From Gigantopelta aegis (Eukaryota; Mollusca; Gastropoda; Neomphalida; Peltospiridae), in NCBI RefSeq assembly GCF_016097555.1, contig NC_054704.1, positions 43,968,258 through 44,032,257 of the forward strand: a stretch of DNA of 64,000 nucleotides, in the 5' to 3' direction. Of this stretch, positions 1 to 38,500 are shown piece after piece. A model generated the notes under the pieces. That model made no database searches and was not told where the DNA came from. It was given only the letters and a program-made list of their open reading frames with translations. The position numbers and the translations under genes were made by a program. Position 1 is the first letter of the stretch. Each line of letters begins with the position of its first letter.

Positions 1-761
1 CGACTCGGGTTTTGAAACTAGGCATATCATGTACATGTCGGGACACAGGAACGAAGCTTCAATTCGAAGCTACAACAGAGAATGTTCCACTTTCCAAAAA
101 CGAAACATCAGCATGGCACTGTTAAATGTCACGAATACTTGATCGCACCACTTGAAGTCACACATGCCAAAACCATCCTGTGTTGCCACTTCCACAATTA
201 CAAGGCCAGTAAACACAGAAACTCGCGACACACCTGTTTCAGCCATTTCCGGAAACATTGAAACCACTTTCTCCATGTCAAATCTATCAACACATGGAAT
301 TTTCACGCACTCAAATATTTTATAACTGTAATTTCAACGTCGTAATTGGTAAATCTGGACAGTAATCAAAAAAAGGCGCCCATCCACAGTTCGTAGTTAA
401 ATATTCATACACCAACCGCTTCACATATAAATTATACCATACAAAATAGATCGCTTCAGACATTTTTATTACAGGTTAAAAGTTATTAAAATTACTTACG
501 TTATATGTTTCTAGTGAATTCAAAATGTTTCTACTTGGTATTGACATTTAATGCAAAAAATTAATATGAATTGTATTAATAATTGTAACATTGTCATTCT
601 CTCATTCGGCTATTGACGGAAAAAGCCGAAACTACCATAGGCATTCCGCTAATGTTGAGTATGAATTTCGTGTTAATAAAATAGTAAATAGTTGGAAAAT
701 AGAGTGCACTTTTTATTTTAAAGAGGTTTACATTAATAACATGGTTATGTGTTTGGAATTA

Positions 762-881
762 TAAGAATTGAACGTGAATATTTTTGAGTTTCATGCTAGT
801 ATGAACGCAAAACCGCTTTACACACTGTATGAATGGCGTAGCGCGAAGCCATTCATACTAAATTTCACGTTCAATTCTTAA
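762..881. repeat. Imperfect hairpin / foldback element
   Basis: TAAGAATTGAACGTGAA at the left is inverted at the right as TTCACGTTCAATTCTTA, with a second inner palindrome around GTATGAATGG and CCATTCATAC. Probably a small MITE. Confidence 0.55.
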
Positions 882-1664
882 ATGATTTTTTTTTTTTTAA
901 ATATAAAATAATAAAATTCCAGGACTTTCCAGGGAGTTAATTCATTTTCCCCAGGAGCTTTAAGCACTTTCCAGGATGAAAATAAAATTGAGCCCTTTCA
1001 GGGTTTTCCAGGATGCGTGTAAACCCTGTCTTACAAGTTACATGTACATGTTGTTGTAAAAATGCATTGCCGCCATTTGCATACATACTTTCGGCATGTT
1101 ACGGCATGGAAATTACCGACTGTCAAAGGGAAATAACTCTTCATTTTATACCGTGATCGATTTTAAAGTAATTTTCCATAGCTAAAAACTGTTTATTTGT
1201 GGATTATTATTTTTAAATATATCAAATAATATTAATAATAAGTTTATTAAAATATATAATTCACTACATATGATTATCTGCTAAATTCAAGGCCTTTTCA
1301 AGGCCAAACTACAATATTCAAGGCCTTTTCAAGGCAATTTTCAGTTTCAAGACCTTTTCAAGACTGCACCTCAAATTCAAGGGCTTTTCAAGCCTGTGCA
1401 AACCTTGATGTTGCAAATTTAAAATTTGGTTCAGACGCCCATTCACCCACCCCTATTATCCCATCCATCAATAACATTCAGGTGACTCTCACACCATTAA
1501 CCCTCCCAAAAAACAAACCAAACCAAACCCCCCAAAATACCCCCCCCTCCCCACAAAAAACATTGTTAAAATTAATGATGCAATGAATGCATGCTTGATT
1601 TAATTGCCATCACCATTATAATAAACATTTTAAAAAGTCTGTGAAGCCAACAGGATGAACCAGG

Positions 1665-3090
1665 TATTACAAATAGAATAATACATGAGTGGCCGTTGGA
1701 TATCATTGATCTCACAAGTTGTTTTAAAATGTATCTAGCGAAAGTGAGTTTGATACGGTTTTAAACGAGTTGTGAGATAAATGGTATCTAACGGACACAA
1801 ATGTATTACCGTATATCTTCGCCTATAAGTCAAATTTTTTTTACCCAAAAATTATTTTATAACTTGGGAGAGGGGGTCGACTTATCAGAGGGTAAAAAAA
1901 TTTCACCCAAAAATATTACAGTTTTGGGGTTTATTTTATAAGTTTTATTGTTGAAGTATGCCCTGTATTTATACTCAAAAGTATGTTAATTTGACACATT
2001 TATTTTTTTAAAACCTTTTTTTTTTTGGCATTGTAACGATTTTGGTTATTTGAAAAGGCATGTGATCTCACTCACATGCCAAGACAACAGTCCACTTAGT
2101 TAAAATAACAGTCGTCACTAATAGCAAAAATGTAAACAATACTAACTACCTGTTGCCCGAGTTTATTTTGAAATCTGGTCACTGGCATTAATGGTTGTTC
2201 AAACAATGTTTTGTCTGTGATTAACTTCATGAATGTTACTGAGCTTTCCCTTAAAATAGACTGATCTCTGCAGTTCACTAGAGCAATAGGGACACATCAT
2301 TTGGTACAAAAACCAGTGTACTTTCCAGAGTTATCCTCCTTACATGTATTAATATGGCGGAAAAACAAGTGATTAACCGATGATACATGTACTTTCAGTT
2401 TTATTGTAGTGATCTGTTGTCAGTGTTTATAAATAAAGTTGTTGTTTTTGCACAAAACCATGCTGTATAGTGCCATACAGTAACAGTCAAACAGCTTTCA
2501 CTCTCTACTAAGGGAATATTTCGTTTTGATGCTATGTAGTTTTATTGCGATGTACAAAACGTGAAAAACGAAGTTTGTAAAATAATTTTCTTTTGTTCAG
2601 ATATTGTACATTTTTGTTCTCATGTGCTGAAAATAAGAAATACTTCAATATTTATACGTTGTTTATCATGGGTCGACTTATAAACGGGTCAATAAAAAAA
2701 TGTTTTCAGGGCTTGAAATTAGGGACTCTACTTATAGCCGAGATCGACTTACAGGCGAAGATATACGGTATTCTATTTCTTACATATCCTCAAAAACCAG
2801 GTTTTAAGCCAATTTTAACATCTTTTTCGACTAAAGGTTATTTACAGCTGTTGCACTTGTAGCTGACTTATGCGTCACAGACTCATGATTGTCAGGTTAA
2901 CTATACATCAGTGTCTAATCGATTTCCATCACGCTGGGTTTTTTATTGAATGTATGGCATTGGTGACCTGGTCATTACCTAGAAGCAGCCAGTCGTATGT
3001 CTCGAAATTGTTAAAACACGTACATGTGTTAACAAACAAGTATGTCTAATAAATAACACATGGTGTTCTCACCATTGGGTGTGTAAGAAA
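1665..3090. repeat. Dispersed element, copy A, split by a TIR transposon
   Basis: Homologous to 30290-30770. It opens with a hairpin (GTGGCCGTTGGATATC against GGTATCTAACGGACAC), then a body running to a GGTGTGTAAGAAA end. The 960-bp transposon at 1809-2768 interrupts it. The right end lies 13 bp from the coding edge of HSPA4 exon 15, so it almost touches that exon's splice donor. Confidence 0.7.
1809..2768. mobile_element. Non-autonomous TIR transposon, copy 1 (960 bp)
   Basis: Ends in inverted repeats CCGTATATCTTCGCC and GGCGAAGATATACGG, flanked by TA on both sides, as for Tc1/mariner/pogo-type insertion. Nearly identical along its length to 12142-13099. No transposase reading frame is visible. 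Confidence 0.8.
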
Positions 3091-3102
3091 TATGGTACTT
3101 AC

Positions 3103-28607
<25,505 letters not shown>

Positions 28608-28705
28608 TTACGAAACGTTTACTTATCCACTAAAATACCAAAATAACAGTATAGACCCCCATACAAGTTATAGCCTTCAAACCGGCTTGAGAAGATACTT
28701 AGGAA

Positions 28706-28718
28706 GAAGATTCCAGAA
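28706..28718 (-). promoter_or_regulatory. Heat-shock element upstream of HSPA4
   Basis: The plus strand reads GAAgaTTCcaGAA, a perfect three-unit nGAAnnTTCnnGAAn heat-shock factor site, 120 bp upstream of the HSPA4 start codon. HSF binding to such sites is established for Hsp70 and HSP110 genes; use of this one is inferred from motif and position. No convincing TATA box was seen between it and the ATG. Confidence 0.65.
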
Positions 28719-30289
28719 ACACGTGAATCATAACGAACCGTCGAGAATATCGTGGTTGATTCTCTATCATATTATCTACACTACCAGCTATAACAAATTG
28801 AGCCATTGGTTGACCAAATCCATATTTAATATTAGGCTAAAGAAAGAAAAAATAAATTCTATGAAAAACAAGGAACCTCCATAAGACATAAAAAAGAGAA
28901 GATAAATGCCATTTTAAAAATTAAAATACCACAAAAGTTATTAGTACAGTCATTTATGCAATTTGGTCGTGTATGCTATATATAGAACGTCCAGTTGATC
29001 CAGTATGCCAAGATTTTTCTAATTACACAGTCACTGGCATCCATATCGGCTCCCGGGAACCCGTATCTAAAAAATACTAGCGTAGGTGGTTGCAACAGGT
29101 TTTTCTTCCTTTACAGACCTTGAATATTGTAAACAAGTTCACGTTAGTAGGGGCGTAGGATGGGGGGGGGGGGGGGGAGGTTCGGACGACCCCCCACCCG
29201 TCCCCCCGCTGAAGCAAATGGTCCGCTTTCAAACTAAAACATACAGGTTTATACATATGGAGTTTTTGGTGGTGCAAAAACAAAATAGAAAAAGGTCCAC
29301 TTGGTTCATATTCGACCCCCCCCTCCCCCTCCCCCCGGTCCAGATCACGCTACGCCCCTGGTCAGCTCCTAATTGTCCAGTAATTTGGGGAAATGGGCTT
29401 TAAAACTAAAGGCACGTTCGTGATCCAAATAGGCTACTATTACCAACTTTCACTTTCTCCTCTGCACATGGGTGTTGGGGGGTGTCTTTTTCTTTCTTTT
29501 TTTCTTTTTGTCGTTGTGGGGTGTTTTGGGGTTTTTTTTCTTTCTTTTTGTTTTTGGCGCGCATAGGTAATTTTTAAGGGTATTTTGTGCTTTCAACCGG
29601 TTTCGAACCTTTTCTGGCCGTCTAGCTCTGATTTCGTCTTTCATAATCAGAGGTCGACCTATCGATCATAGCCTATCATAGTCATATATAACTAGCAACA
29701 TACTGCCCGGGCCCACCTAGCTGTTGTGTACGTGTCCTACCTACCTGATTTCTTCGTCCTCAACACTAATGACTAATGAAGTTGGCCTTCCCCACGGCAC
29801 TAAGACAGAATTAGCATCAGGCGAGCGAGGCTTATGGAGGGGGGATATACTGAACTGGGTGGGGTTCGACTCCACAACCTCTCCCCCGTGCACACGCGCC
29901 TGATCATACGTCTGTCACTGGCCCGTTCCAATGTGGCCAGATTGAGAAAGCCACAGCCCAGACACGACGGGGAACTTGGCACATGTTTGGCACGGATGGT
30001 CACAAGAAACAATTACGTTTCACAGTTAAAGAATCCGGGATATGGACTGGAGTGTTCAAATGGACGGGGGTGGGGTGGGTGGGTTGGGTTGAAAACAAAC
30101 ATTCTGATAGTACTGCTAAAGTAATATATGTCCCCTATCGGACCCAACACATTTTCGTATCTCCTAAATTCAGGGACCATAACTTTGTGAAAAATTGCTC
30201 GATATCTTTAGGCTAAATTGCAAAAAAAAAAAAAAAAAAAGTCCGGAAAACAAATGTTCGTAATAAAGTGGGTGTAATAAATAGAGAAT

Positions 30290-30770
30290 ACATAGAGAAT
30301 AATACACGAGTGGCCGTTAGATACCATTTATCTAACAACGAGTTGTTTTAAAATGTATCTAACGAGCGAAAGCGAGTTTGATATGTTTTTAAATAACGAG
30401 TTGTGTTATAAATGGTATTTAACGGACATGAAATGTATTATTCCATTTCTTACATATCCTCAGAAAAACAGGTTTTAAGCAAATTTTAACATCATTTTCG
30501 ACAAAAAGTTATTTACAGCCGTTGCACTTGTAGCTGACTTAGCGTCACAGACACATGAATGTCAGGTTAACTATACGTAACAGTCTAATCGATTTCCATC
30601 GTGTATGTTTTCATTGGTTGTATGGCACTGGTGACCTGTTCATCATCAAGAAGCAGCCAGTCGTATGTCTCGAAATTGTTAACACACGTACATGTGTTAA
30701 CAACAATGAGTAACCAAAAATAACGCATGGTGTTCTCACCAACGGGTGTGTAAGAAAGTTCTGTTCTGTT
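30290..30770. repeat. Dispersed element, copy B (uninterrupted)
   Basis: Homologous to 1665-3090 without the inserted transposon: here the sequence runs straight through the site that is split in copy A. It begins with the same hairpin and ends in GGGTGTGTAAGAAA. Intergenic. Confidence 0.7.
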
Positions 30771-30844
30771 CTGAAACACTGGTCGAAGCTGGGAATGCAC
30801 GTAACCTAATCTGATTGAAATGCGAATTTCTGGTCTACAACCAC

Positions 30845-30921
30845 CGATGACAATTATAGACAATCATAGACAATTATAGACAATCATAGACAATTATAGA
30901 CAATCATAGACAATCATAGAC
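30845..30921. repeat. 11-bp tandem repeat
   Basis: About seven copies of TAGACAATCA or TAGACAATTA with one extra base, directly after the 30290-30770 element. Confidence 0.8.
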
Positions 30922-31497
30922 CAGATGAGCTCATTTTAGTCAGGCTGGGAATAACCTAATCGGTTCACCGTAGAGGATATCGACCCTAACTTTAATACAG
31001 ACAGACAGACATATTTATTAGTTTATTAAAGTCTCACCTCATTACAAAAGAATAAAATTTAGCGTATAAATACAATCAATATAAATTATACGCTTGTAAT
31101 AAGCCACTTTATACTGAGTTATGAGAGACTATTCACCAAAAGTATCTAAAAGACAAATGAATACATCACACCCCAAGCGAACATATTTTACTCTTGATGA
31201 TTGTGAGCTAGTTATATAAATGATTAAATCTCATTTTTAATAAGAACATTATTTTATGAAACTGTCAAAAAGGAATTCCAGAATAATATGTAAATTTAGA
31301 AAGTTCTGGTAATGCAAAACTTCCTAGTGAATTTGGTAGCTGATTTAATATTGAGAGAGAAAATATAAAATATGTCTCGTTACTATATATAAACAACTAT
31401 AGATCAAGTGCTAGAAATGTTTACCATTTATTTTCTACAACTAAAAGTCACATTTGTATTATTTGTAAATTATGCAGATATTTACATATTGTCAATG

Positions 31498-31885
31498 AGT
31501 GACCGGCCTCGGTGGCGTCGTGGCAGGCCATCGGTCTACAGGCTGGTAGGTACTTGGTTCGGATCCCAGTCGAGGCATGGGATTTTTAATCCAGATACTG
31601 ACTCCAAACCCTGAGTGAGTGCTCCGCAAGGTTCAATGGGTAGGTGTAAACCACTTGCACCGACCAGTGATCCATAACCGGTTCAACAAAGGCCATGGTT
31701 TGTGCTATCCTGCCTGTGGGAAGCGCAAATAAAAGATCCCTTGCTGCTAATCGGAAGAGTAGCCCATGTAATGGCGACAGCGGGTTTCCTCTCAAAATCT
31801 GTGTGGTCCTTAACCATATGTCTGACGCCATATAACCGTAAATAAATGTGTTGAGTGCGTCATTAAATAAAACACTTCTTTCTTT
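31498..31885 (+). mobile_element. Full-length long-variant SINE
   Basis: A good reference copy of the longer variant: tRNA-like head (A-box region GGTGGCGTCGTGGCAGG, B-box-like GGTTCGGATCCC), middle segment, shared body (GTTTGTGCTATCCTGCCTGT) and tail TGTGTTGAGTGCGTCATTAA. TATTGTCAAT is duplicated at its ends. Confidence 0.85.
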
Positions 31886-32236
31886 TATTGTCAATAAGAG
31901 AATCAGTCTTCGGGTTAATAGTAAACACGCAATATGCCCAGTACTACTACAGAAAACACTGTAAACTAATTTTGTTCATATTTTCTCCACTTGACATTCT
32001 GACAATCTGTGCAGTCTTTAGACAATAAAGACTTGTTTAAAGTTGTTTTGTCATTATGTAACACGTTAGTCGACATCTTGCTGTGCAGTAGACGACGAAA
32101 CCAGTTGATAGAAATAGGTGCAGTCGTGGAATGTCGTCTTGATGAATTAGTATTGTCTCTACTGAGAAAAAAAAGAAAGAAAGAGTGAAAACGAAATAAG
32201 AAAAAGAAAAAAAAAATCCTCCAAAACTAAATACAT

Positions 32237-32277
<41 letters not shown>

Positions 32278-32579
32278 ATTTTAATTTATAGTTAATTTTA
32301 CGCAGTGGTGTAGGCAGGATTTTGTATTGGGGGTGTAGGCAGGATTTTGTATTGGGGGTGTGGTGGTGGTGGTGGTGGGGGGGGGGCGCCTGTGTAGTGG
32401 GATATGACACAGGAACCATTTTAATGCTATTAATAAGCGAAAAGGTAAACATTTCCCTGGATTGGGGGGGGGAGGGCATGACCCCCTGCCCACCCCCCCC
32501 CCCCCCCCGGCTCCCCGGCTACGCCACTAATTTTACGCCATATTTCGAAATCATAAGTTTACGGTAAACTTAAAAACAG

Positions 32580-35500
32580 AAACATTTTAACGACGCCACT
32601 AGGGCACATTGATTTTTTATCTTATCATCGGCTATTGAACGTCAAACATATGGTCATTCTGACACTGTTTTTTTTTTATAGAGGAAACCCGCTGTCGCCA
32701 CATAGGCTACTCTTTTACGACATAACAGAGTGTGATGTCATAACAGTGACATCATAACTGAGTGTAATTTCATAACAGAGTGGGATGTCATAACATTGTG
32801 ATGTCATAACAGTGTGACGTCATAAAGTTAAGTTAAAGGCAGCAAGGAATTTTTTACTTGCGCTTCCCACAAGCAGGATAGCACAAACCATGACCTTTGT
32901 TGAACCAGGTATCGATCGCTGGTCGGTGTAAGTGGTTTACACCTACCCATTGAGGCTTGCGGAGCACTCACTCAGGGTTTGGTGTCGGTATTGGATGAAA
33001 AATCCCATACCTCGACCGGGATCCGAACCCAGTACCTACCAGCCTGTAGACCGATGGCCTAACCACGACGCCACCAAGGCCGGCTAAATGAGTGCGATGA
33101 CATAACAGAGTGTGATGTCATAACACAGTGTGATGTCATAACAGTGTCATAAACAAAGTGTGATGTCATAACAGAGTGACATCATAACTGAGTGTGTTTT
33201 AATAACAGAGTGTGATGTCATAACACTGTGACGAAATAACAGTGTGACGTCCTAACACTGTGACATCCTAACACTGTGAAGTCCTAACATTGTGACGTCC
33301 TAACACTGTGACGTTTTAACACTGTGACGTACTAACACTGTGACATCCTAAAACTATGAAGTCCTAACATAGTGACGTCCTAAGACTGTGAGGTATTAAC
33401 ACTGTGACGTCCTAACACTGTGACGTCCTAACGGTGTGACGTCCGAACACTGCGACGTCCTAACAGTGTGATGTCATAACATAGTGTGACGTCATAACAG
33501 TGTGACGTCATAAGTGTGAGGTTAAGTTTGTTTTATTTAACGACGTCAGTAGAACACATAGATTTTTTAAATCTTATCATAGGCTATCGGACGTCAAACA
33601 GATGGTCATTCTGACACTGTTTTTTTTAGAGGAAACCCGCTGTCGCCACATAGGCTACCCTTTTACGACAGGCAGCAAGGGATTTTTTATTTGCGCTTCC
33701 CACAGGCAGGATAGCACAAACCATGGCCTTTGTTGAACCAGGTATGGATCACTGGTCGGTGCAAGTGGTTTGCACCTACCCACTGAGTCTTGCGGAGCAC
33801 NNNNNNNNNNNNNNNNNNNNNNNNNNNNNNNNNNNNNNNNNNNNNNNNNNNNNNNNNNNNNNNNNNNNNNNNNNNNNNNNNNNNNNNNNNNNNNNNNNNN
33901 NNNNNNNNNNNNNNNNNNNNNNNNNNNNNNNNNNNNNNNNNNNNNNNNNNNNNNNNNNNNNNNNNNNNNNNNNNNNNNNNNNNNNNNNNNNNNNNNNNNN
34001 AGTGTGACGTCATCAAGTTAAATTTGTTTTATTTAACGACGCCAGTAGAGCACATTGATTTTATTTTATCATATCATCGGCTATTGGACGTCAAACATTT
34101 TTTATTTTCGCATCCTACAAGGAGGATAGCACAAACCATGGCCTTTGTTGAACCAGGTATGAATCACTGGTCGGTGCAAGTCGTTTACAGCTATCCATTG
34201 AACCTTGCGGAGCACTCAGTCAGGTTTGGAGTCGGTATTTGGATCAAAAATCCCATGCCTCGACTGAGATCCGAACCCAGTACCTACCAGTCTGTAGACT
34301 GATGGCCTAACCACTACGCCAGCGAGTTCGGTTAAATGAGTGTGATGTCATAACAGAGTGTGACGTCACAACAGAGTGTGATATCATAACACGAGTGTCA
34401 TGTTCGTAACAGCGTGGCGTCCTATCAAGTTGGGCCGTTGCAAATCGTTTACAGCTATCCATTGAGACTTGCGGAGCACTCAGTCAGGTTTGGAGTCGGC
34501 ATGTGGATGAAAAATCCCATGCCTCGACTGGGATCCGAACCCAGTACCTAACCGCCACTATACTGTTGGCCTAACCACGACGCCACCGAGGCCGGTTAAA
34601 TGAGTGTGATGTTATAACAAGGTGTGATGTCATAACACAATGTGATGTCATAACAGAGTGTTATAAACAAAGTGTGATGTCATAACAGAGTGACATCATA
34701 ACTGAGTGTGATTTAATAACAGTGATGAAATAACAGTGTGACGTCCTAACACTGTGACATCCTAACACTGTGATGTCCTAACATTGTGACGTCTTAACAC
34801 TGTGAGGTCCTAACACTGTGATGTCCTAACAGTGTGACGTCATAACACTGTGATGTCATAACATAGTGTGACGTCATAAAAGTGTGACGTCATCAAGTTA
34901 AATTTGTTTTATTTAACGACGCCACTAGAGCACATTGATTTTATTTTATCTTATCACTGGCTATTGGACGTCAAACATTGTTTTTTTTTAGAGGAAACAC
35001 ACTATCATCACATAGGCTACTCTTTTACGACAGGCAGCAAGGTTTTTTTATTTGAGCTTCCCACAGGCAGGATAGCACAAACCATGGCCTTTGTTGAACC
35101 AGGTATGGATCACTGGCCGTTGCAAGTCGTTTACAGCTATCCATTGAGACTTGCGGAGCACTCAGTCAGGTTTGGAGTCGGCATGTGGATGAAAAATCCC
35201 ATGCCTCGACTGGGATCCGAACCCAGTACCTAACCGCCACTATACTGTTGGCCTAACCACGACGCCACCGAGGCCGGTTAAATGAGTGTGATGTTATAAA
35301 CAGTGTGATGTCATAACACAATGTGATGTCATAACAGAGTGTTATAAACAAAGTGTGATGTCATAACAGAGTGACATCATAACTGAGTGTGATGTAATAA
35401 CAGTGATGAAATAACAGTGTGACGTCCTAACACTGTGACATCCTAACACTGTGACGTCAAACATTGTGACGTCTTAACACTGTGAGGTCCTAACACTGTA

Positions 35501-38500
35501 AACCTACATTGTGACGTCATTACACTGTGATGTCTAACTAGTGTGACGACATAACAGGTGACGTCATCAAGTTTTTTTGTTTTATTTCCGACGCCAGTAG
35601 AGCACATTGATTTTGTTTTATCATATCATTTGTTGAACGTCAAACATTTTTTATGGCCGCTTAACAGTTTAGCACAACCATGCCACCAGGTAGAGCACAT
35701 TGATTTTGCGGATCACTGAGTCTTGCGGAGCACTCACTCAGGTTTGGAGTCGGTATCTGGATCAAAAATCCCATACCTCGACTGGGATCCGAACCAGTAC
35801 CTACCAGCCTGTAGACCGATGGCCTAACCACGACGCCGCCAAGGCCGGTTAAATGAGTGTGATGTTATAACAGAGTGTGATGTCATAACACAATGTGATG
35901 TCATAACAGAGTGTTATAAACAAAGTGTGATGTCATAACAGAGTGACATCATAACTGAGTGTGATGTAATAACAGAGTGTGATGTCATAACAGTGTGACG
36001 AAATAACAGTGTGACGTCCTAACACTGTGACATCCTAACACTGTGACGTCCTAACATTGTGACGTCTTAACACTGTGAGGTCCTAACACTGTGATGTCCT
36101 AACAGTGTGACGTCATAACACTGTGATGTCATAACATAGTGTGACGTCATAAAAGTGTGACGTCATCAAGTTAAATTTGTTTTATTTAACGACGCCACTA
36201 GAGCACATTGATTTTATTTTATCTTATCACTGGCTATTGGACGTCAAACATTGTTTTTTTTTTAGAGGAAACACACTATCATCACATAGGCTACTCTTTT
36301 ACGACAGGCAGCAAGGTTTTTTTTTTTTGCGCTTCCCACAGGCAGGATAGAAAAACCATGGCCTTTGTTGAACCAGGTATGGATCACTGGTCGGTGCAAG
36401 TGGTTTGCACCTACCCACTGAGTCTTGCGGAGCGTTCACTCAGGTTTGGAGTCGGTATCTGGATCAAAAATCCCATACCTCGACTGGGATCCGAACCAGT
36501 ACCTACCAGCCTGTAGACCGATGGCCTAACCACGACGCCACCAAGGCCGGTTAAATGAGTGTGATGTTATAACAGAGTGTGATGTCATAACACAATGTGA
36601 TGTCATAACAGAGTGTTATAAACAAAGTGTGATGTCATAACAGAGTGACATCATAACTGAGTGTGATGTAATAACAGAGTGATGAAATAACAGTGTGATG
36701 TCATAACAGAGTGTGACGTAATAACAGTGTGACGTCCTAACACTGTGACATCCTAACACTGTGACGTCCTAACATTGTGAGGTCTTAATACTGTGAGGTC
36801 CTAACACTGTGATGTCCTAGCATTGTGACGTCATTACACTGTGATGTCATAACATAGTGTGACATCATAACAGTGTGACGTCATCAAGTGAAATTTGTTT
36901 TATTTAACGACGCCAGTAGAGCACATTGATTTTGTTTTATCATATCATCGGCTATTGGACGTGAAACATTTTTTATTTGTGCTTACCACAGGGAGGATAG
37001 CACAAACCATGGCCTTTGTTGAACCAGGTATGGATCACTGGTCGGTGCAAGTGGTTTGCTCTTACCCAATGAGTCTTGCGGAGCACTCACTCAGGTTTGG
37101 AGTCGGTATCTGGATCAAAAATCTCATACCTCGACTGGGATCCGAACCCAGTACCTACCAGTCTGTAGACCGATGGCCTAACCACGACGCCACCGAGGCC
37201 GGTTAAATGAGTGTGATGTCATAACAGAGTGTGCTGTCATAACATAGCGTGATGTCATAACAGAGTGTCATAAAGAAAGTATGATGTCATGACAGAGTGT
37301 CCTCATAACTGATTGTGATGTAATAACAGAGTGTGATGTCATAACAGTGTGACGAAATAACAGTGTGACGTCCTAACACGGTGTCATCCTAACACTGTGA
37401 TGTCCTAACACTGTGACGTCCTAAGACTACGACGTCCTAAGACTGTGACGTGCTAAGACTGTGACGTCCTAACAGTGTGACGTCGTAACACTGTGACATC
37501 CTAACACTGTGACATCCTAACATTGTGATGTGTTAACACTGTGACGTATTAACAGTGTGACGTCCTAACACTGTGCCGTCCTAAGACTGTGACGTCCTAA
37601 CAGTGTGACGTCATAACACTGTGATGTCATAAGATAGTGTGACGTCATCAAGTTAAATTTGTTTTATTTAACGACGCCAGTAGAGCACATTGATTTTATT
37701 TTATCATATCATCGGCTATTGGACGTCAAACATTTTTTATTTTCGCATCCTACAAGGAGGATAGCACAAACCATGGCCTTTGTTGAACCAGGTATGAATC
37801 ACTGGTCGGTGCAAGTCGTTTACAACTATCCATTGAACCTTGCGGAGCACTCAGTCAGGTTTGGAGTCGGTATTTGGATCAAAAATCCCATGCCTCGACT
37901 GAGATCCGAACCCAGTACCTACCAGTCTGTAGACTGATGGCCTAACCACTACGCCAGCGAGTTCGGTTAAATGAGTGTGATGTCATAACAGAGTGTGACG
38001 TCACAACAGAGTGTGATATCATAACAGAGTGTCATAAACAAAGAGTCATGTCATAACAGTGTGACGTCGTAACAGCGTGGCGTCCTATCACAGTGAAATC
38101 TTAACACTGCGACGTCCTAACACTGTAACGTGCTAAGACTGTGACGTCCTAACAGTGTGACGTAATAACAGTGTCATAAACAAAATCGGACCTCATAACT
38201 GAGTGTGATGTAATAACAAAGGGTGACATCCTAACACTGTGACGTCCTAAGACTGCGACGTCCTAGACTGCGACGTCTTAACCGTGTGACGTCGTACCAC
38301 TGTGATGTCATAACATAGTGTGATGTCATAACAGTGTGACGTCATCAAGTTAAATTTGTTTTATTTAACGACGCCACTAGAGCACATTGATTTGATTTCA
38401 TCTTATCATCGCCTATAGGACGTCAAACTGTTTTTTTTTTAGAGGAAACCCACTGTCGTCACATAGGCTACTCTTTTACGACAGGCAGCAAGGGATTTTT

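Larger units (their letters stand above)
1..3102. other. HSPA4 downstream intron: no exon recognised
   Basis: This should hold intron 15 and possibly the last HSPA4 coding part, but I found no family-like exon. Contents: the 762-881 hairpin, a run of about 20-bp repeats with CAAGGCCTTTTCAAGG motifs (1285-1405), and the nested elements from 1665 on. A minus-strand reading frame at 70-306 matches nothing I know. Confidence 0.6.
28800..31480. other. Intergenic region left of the satellite: no gene seen
   Basis: Contents: G-rich and C-rich homopolymer patches near 29160-29340, pyrimidine-rich DNA near 29470-29560, the dispersed element at 30290-30770 and the short array at 30845-30921. Open frames here come from low-complexity sequence and show no family resemblance. 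Confidence 0.6.

Noticed and set aside
70..306. Minus-strand open frame of 78 codons as the last HSPA4 exon
   Set aside because: Its sequence shows no resemblance to the HSPA4 C-terminus or any family I know, and no supported splice junction joins it.
2593..2862. Open frame of 89 codons overlapping the end of the TIR transposon
   Set aside because: It crosses the element border and is not kept in the second copy; no transposase motif.
29086..29403. Proline/glycine-rich frames near 29 kb and 32 kb
   Set aside because: Produced by poly-G and poly-C tracts on both strands.
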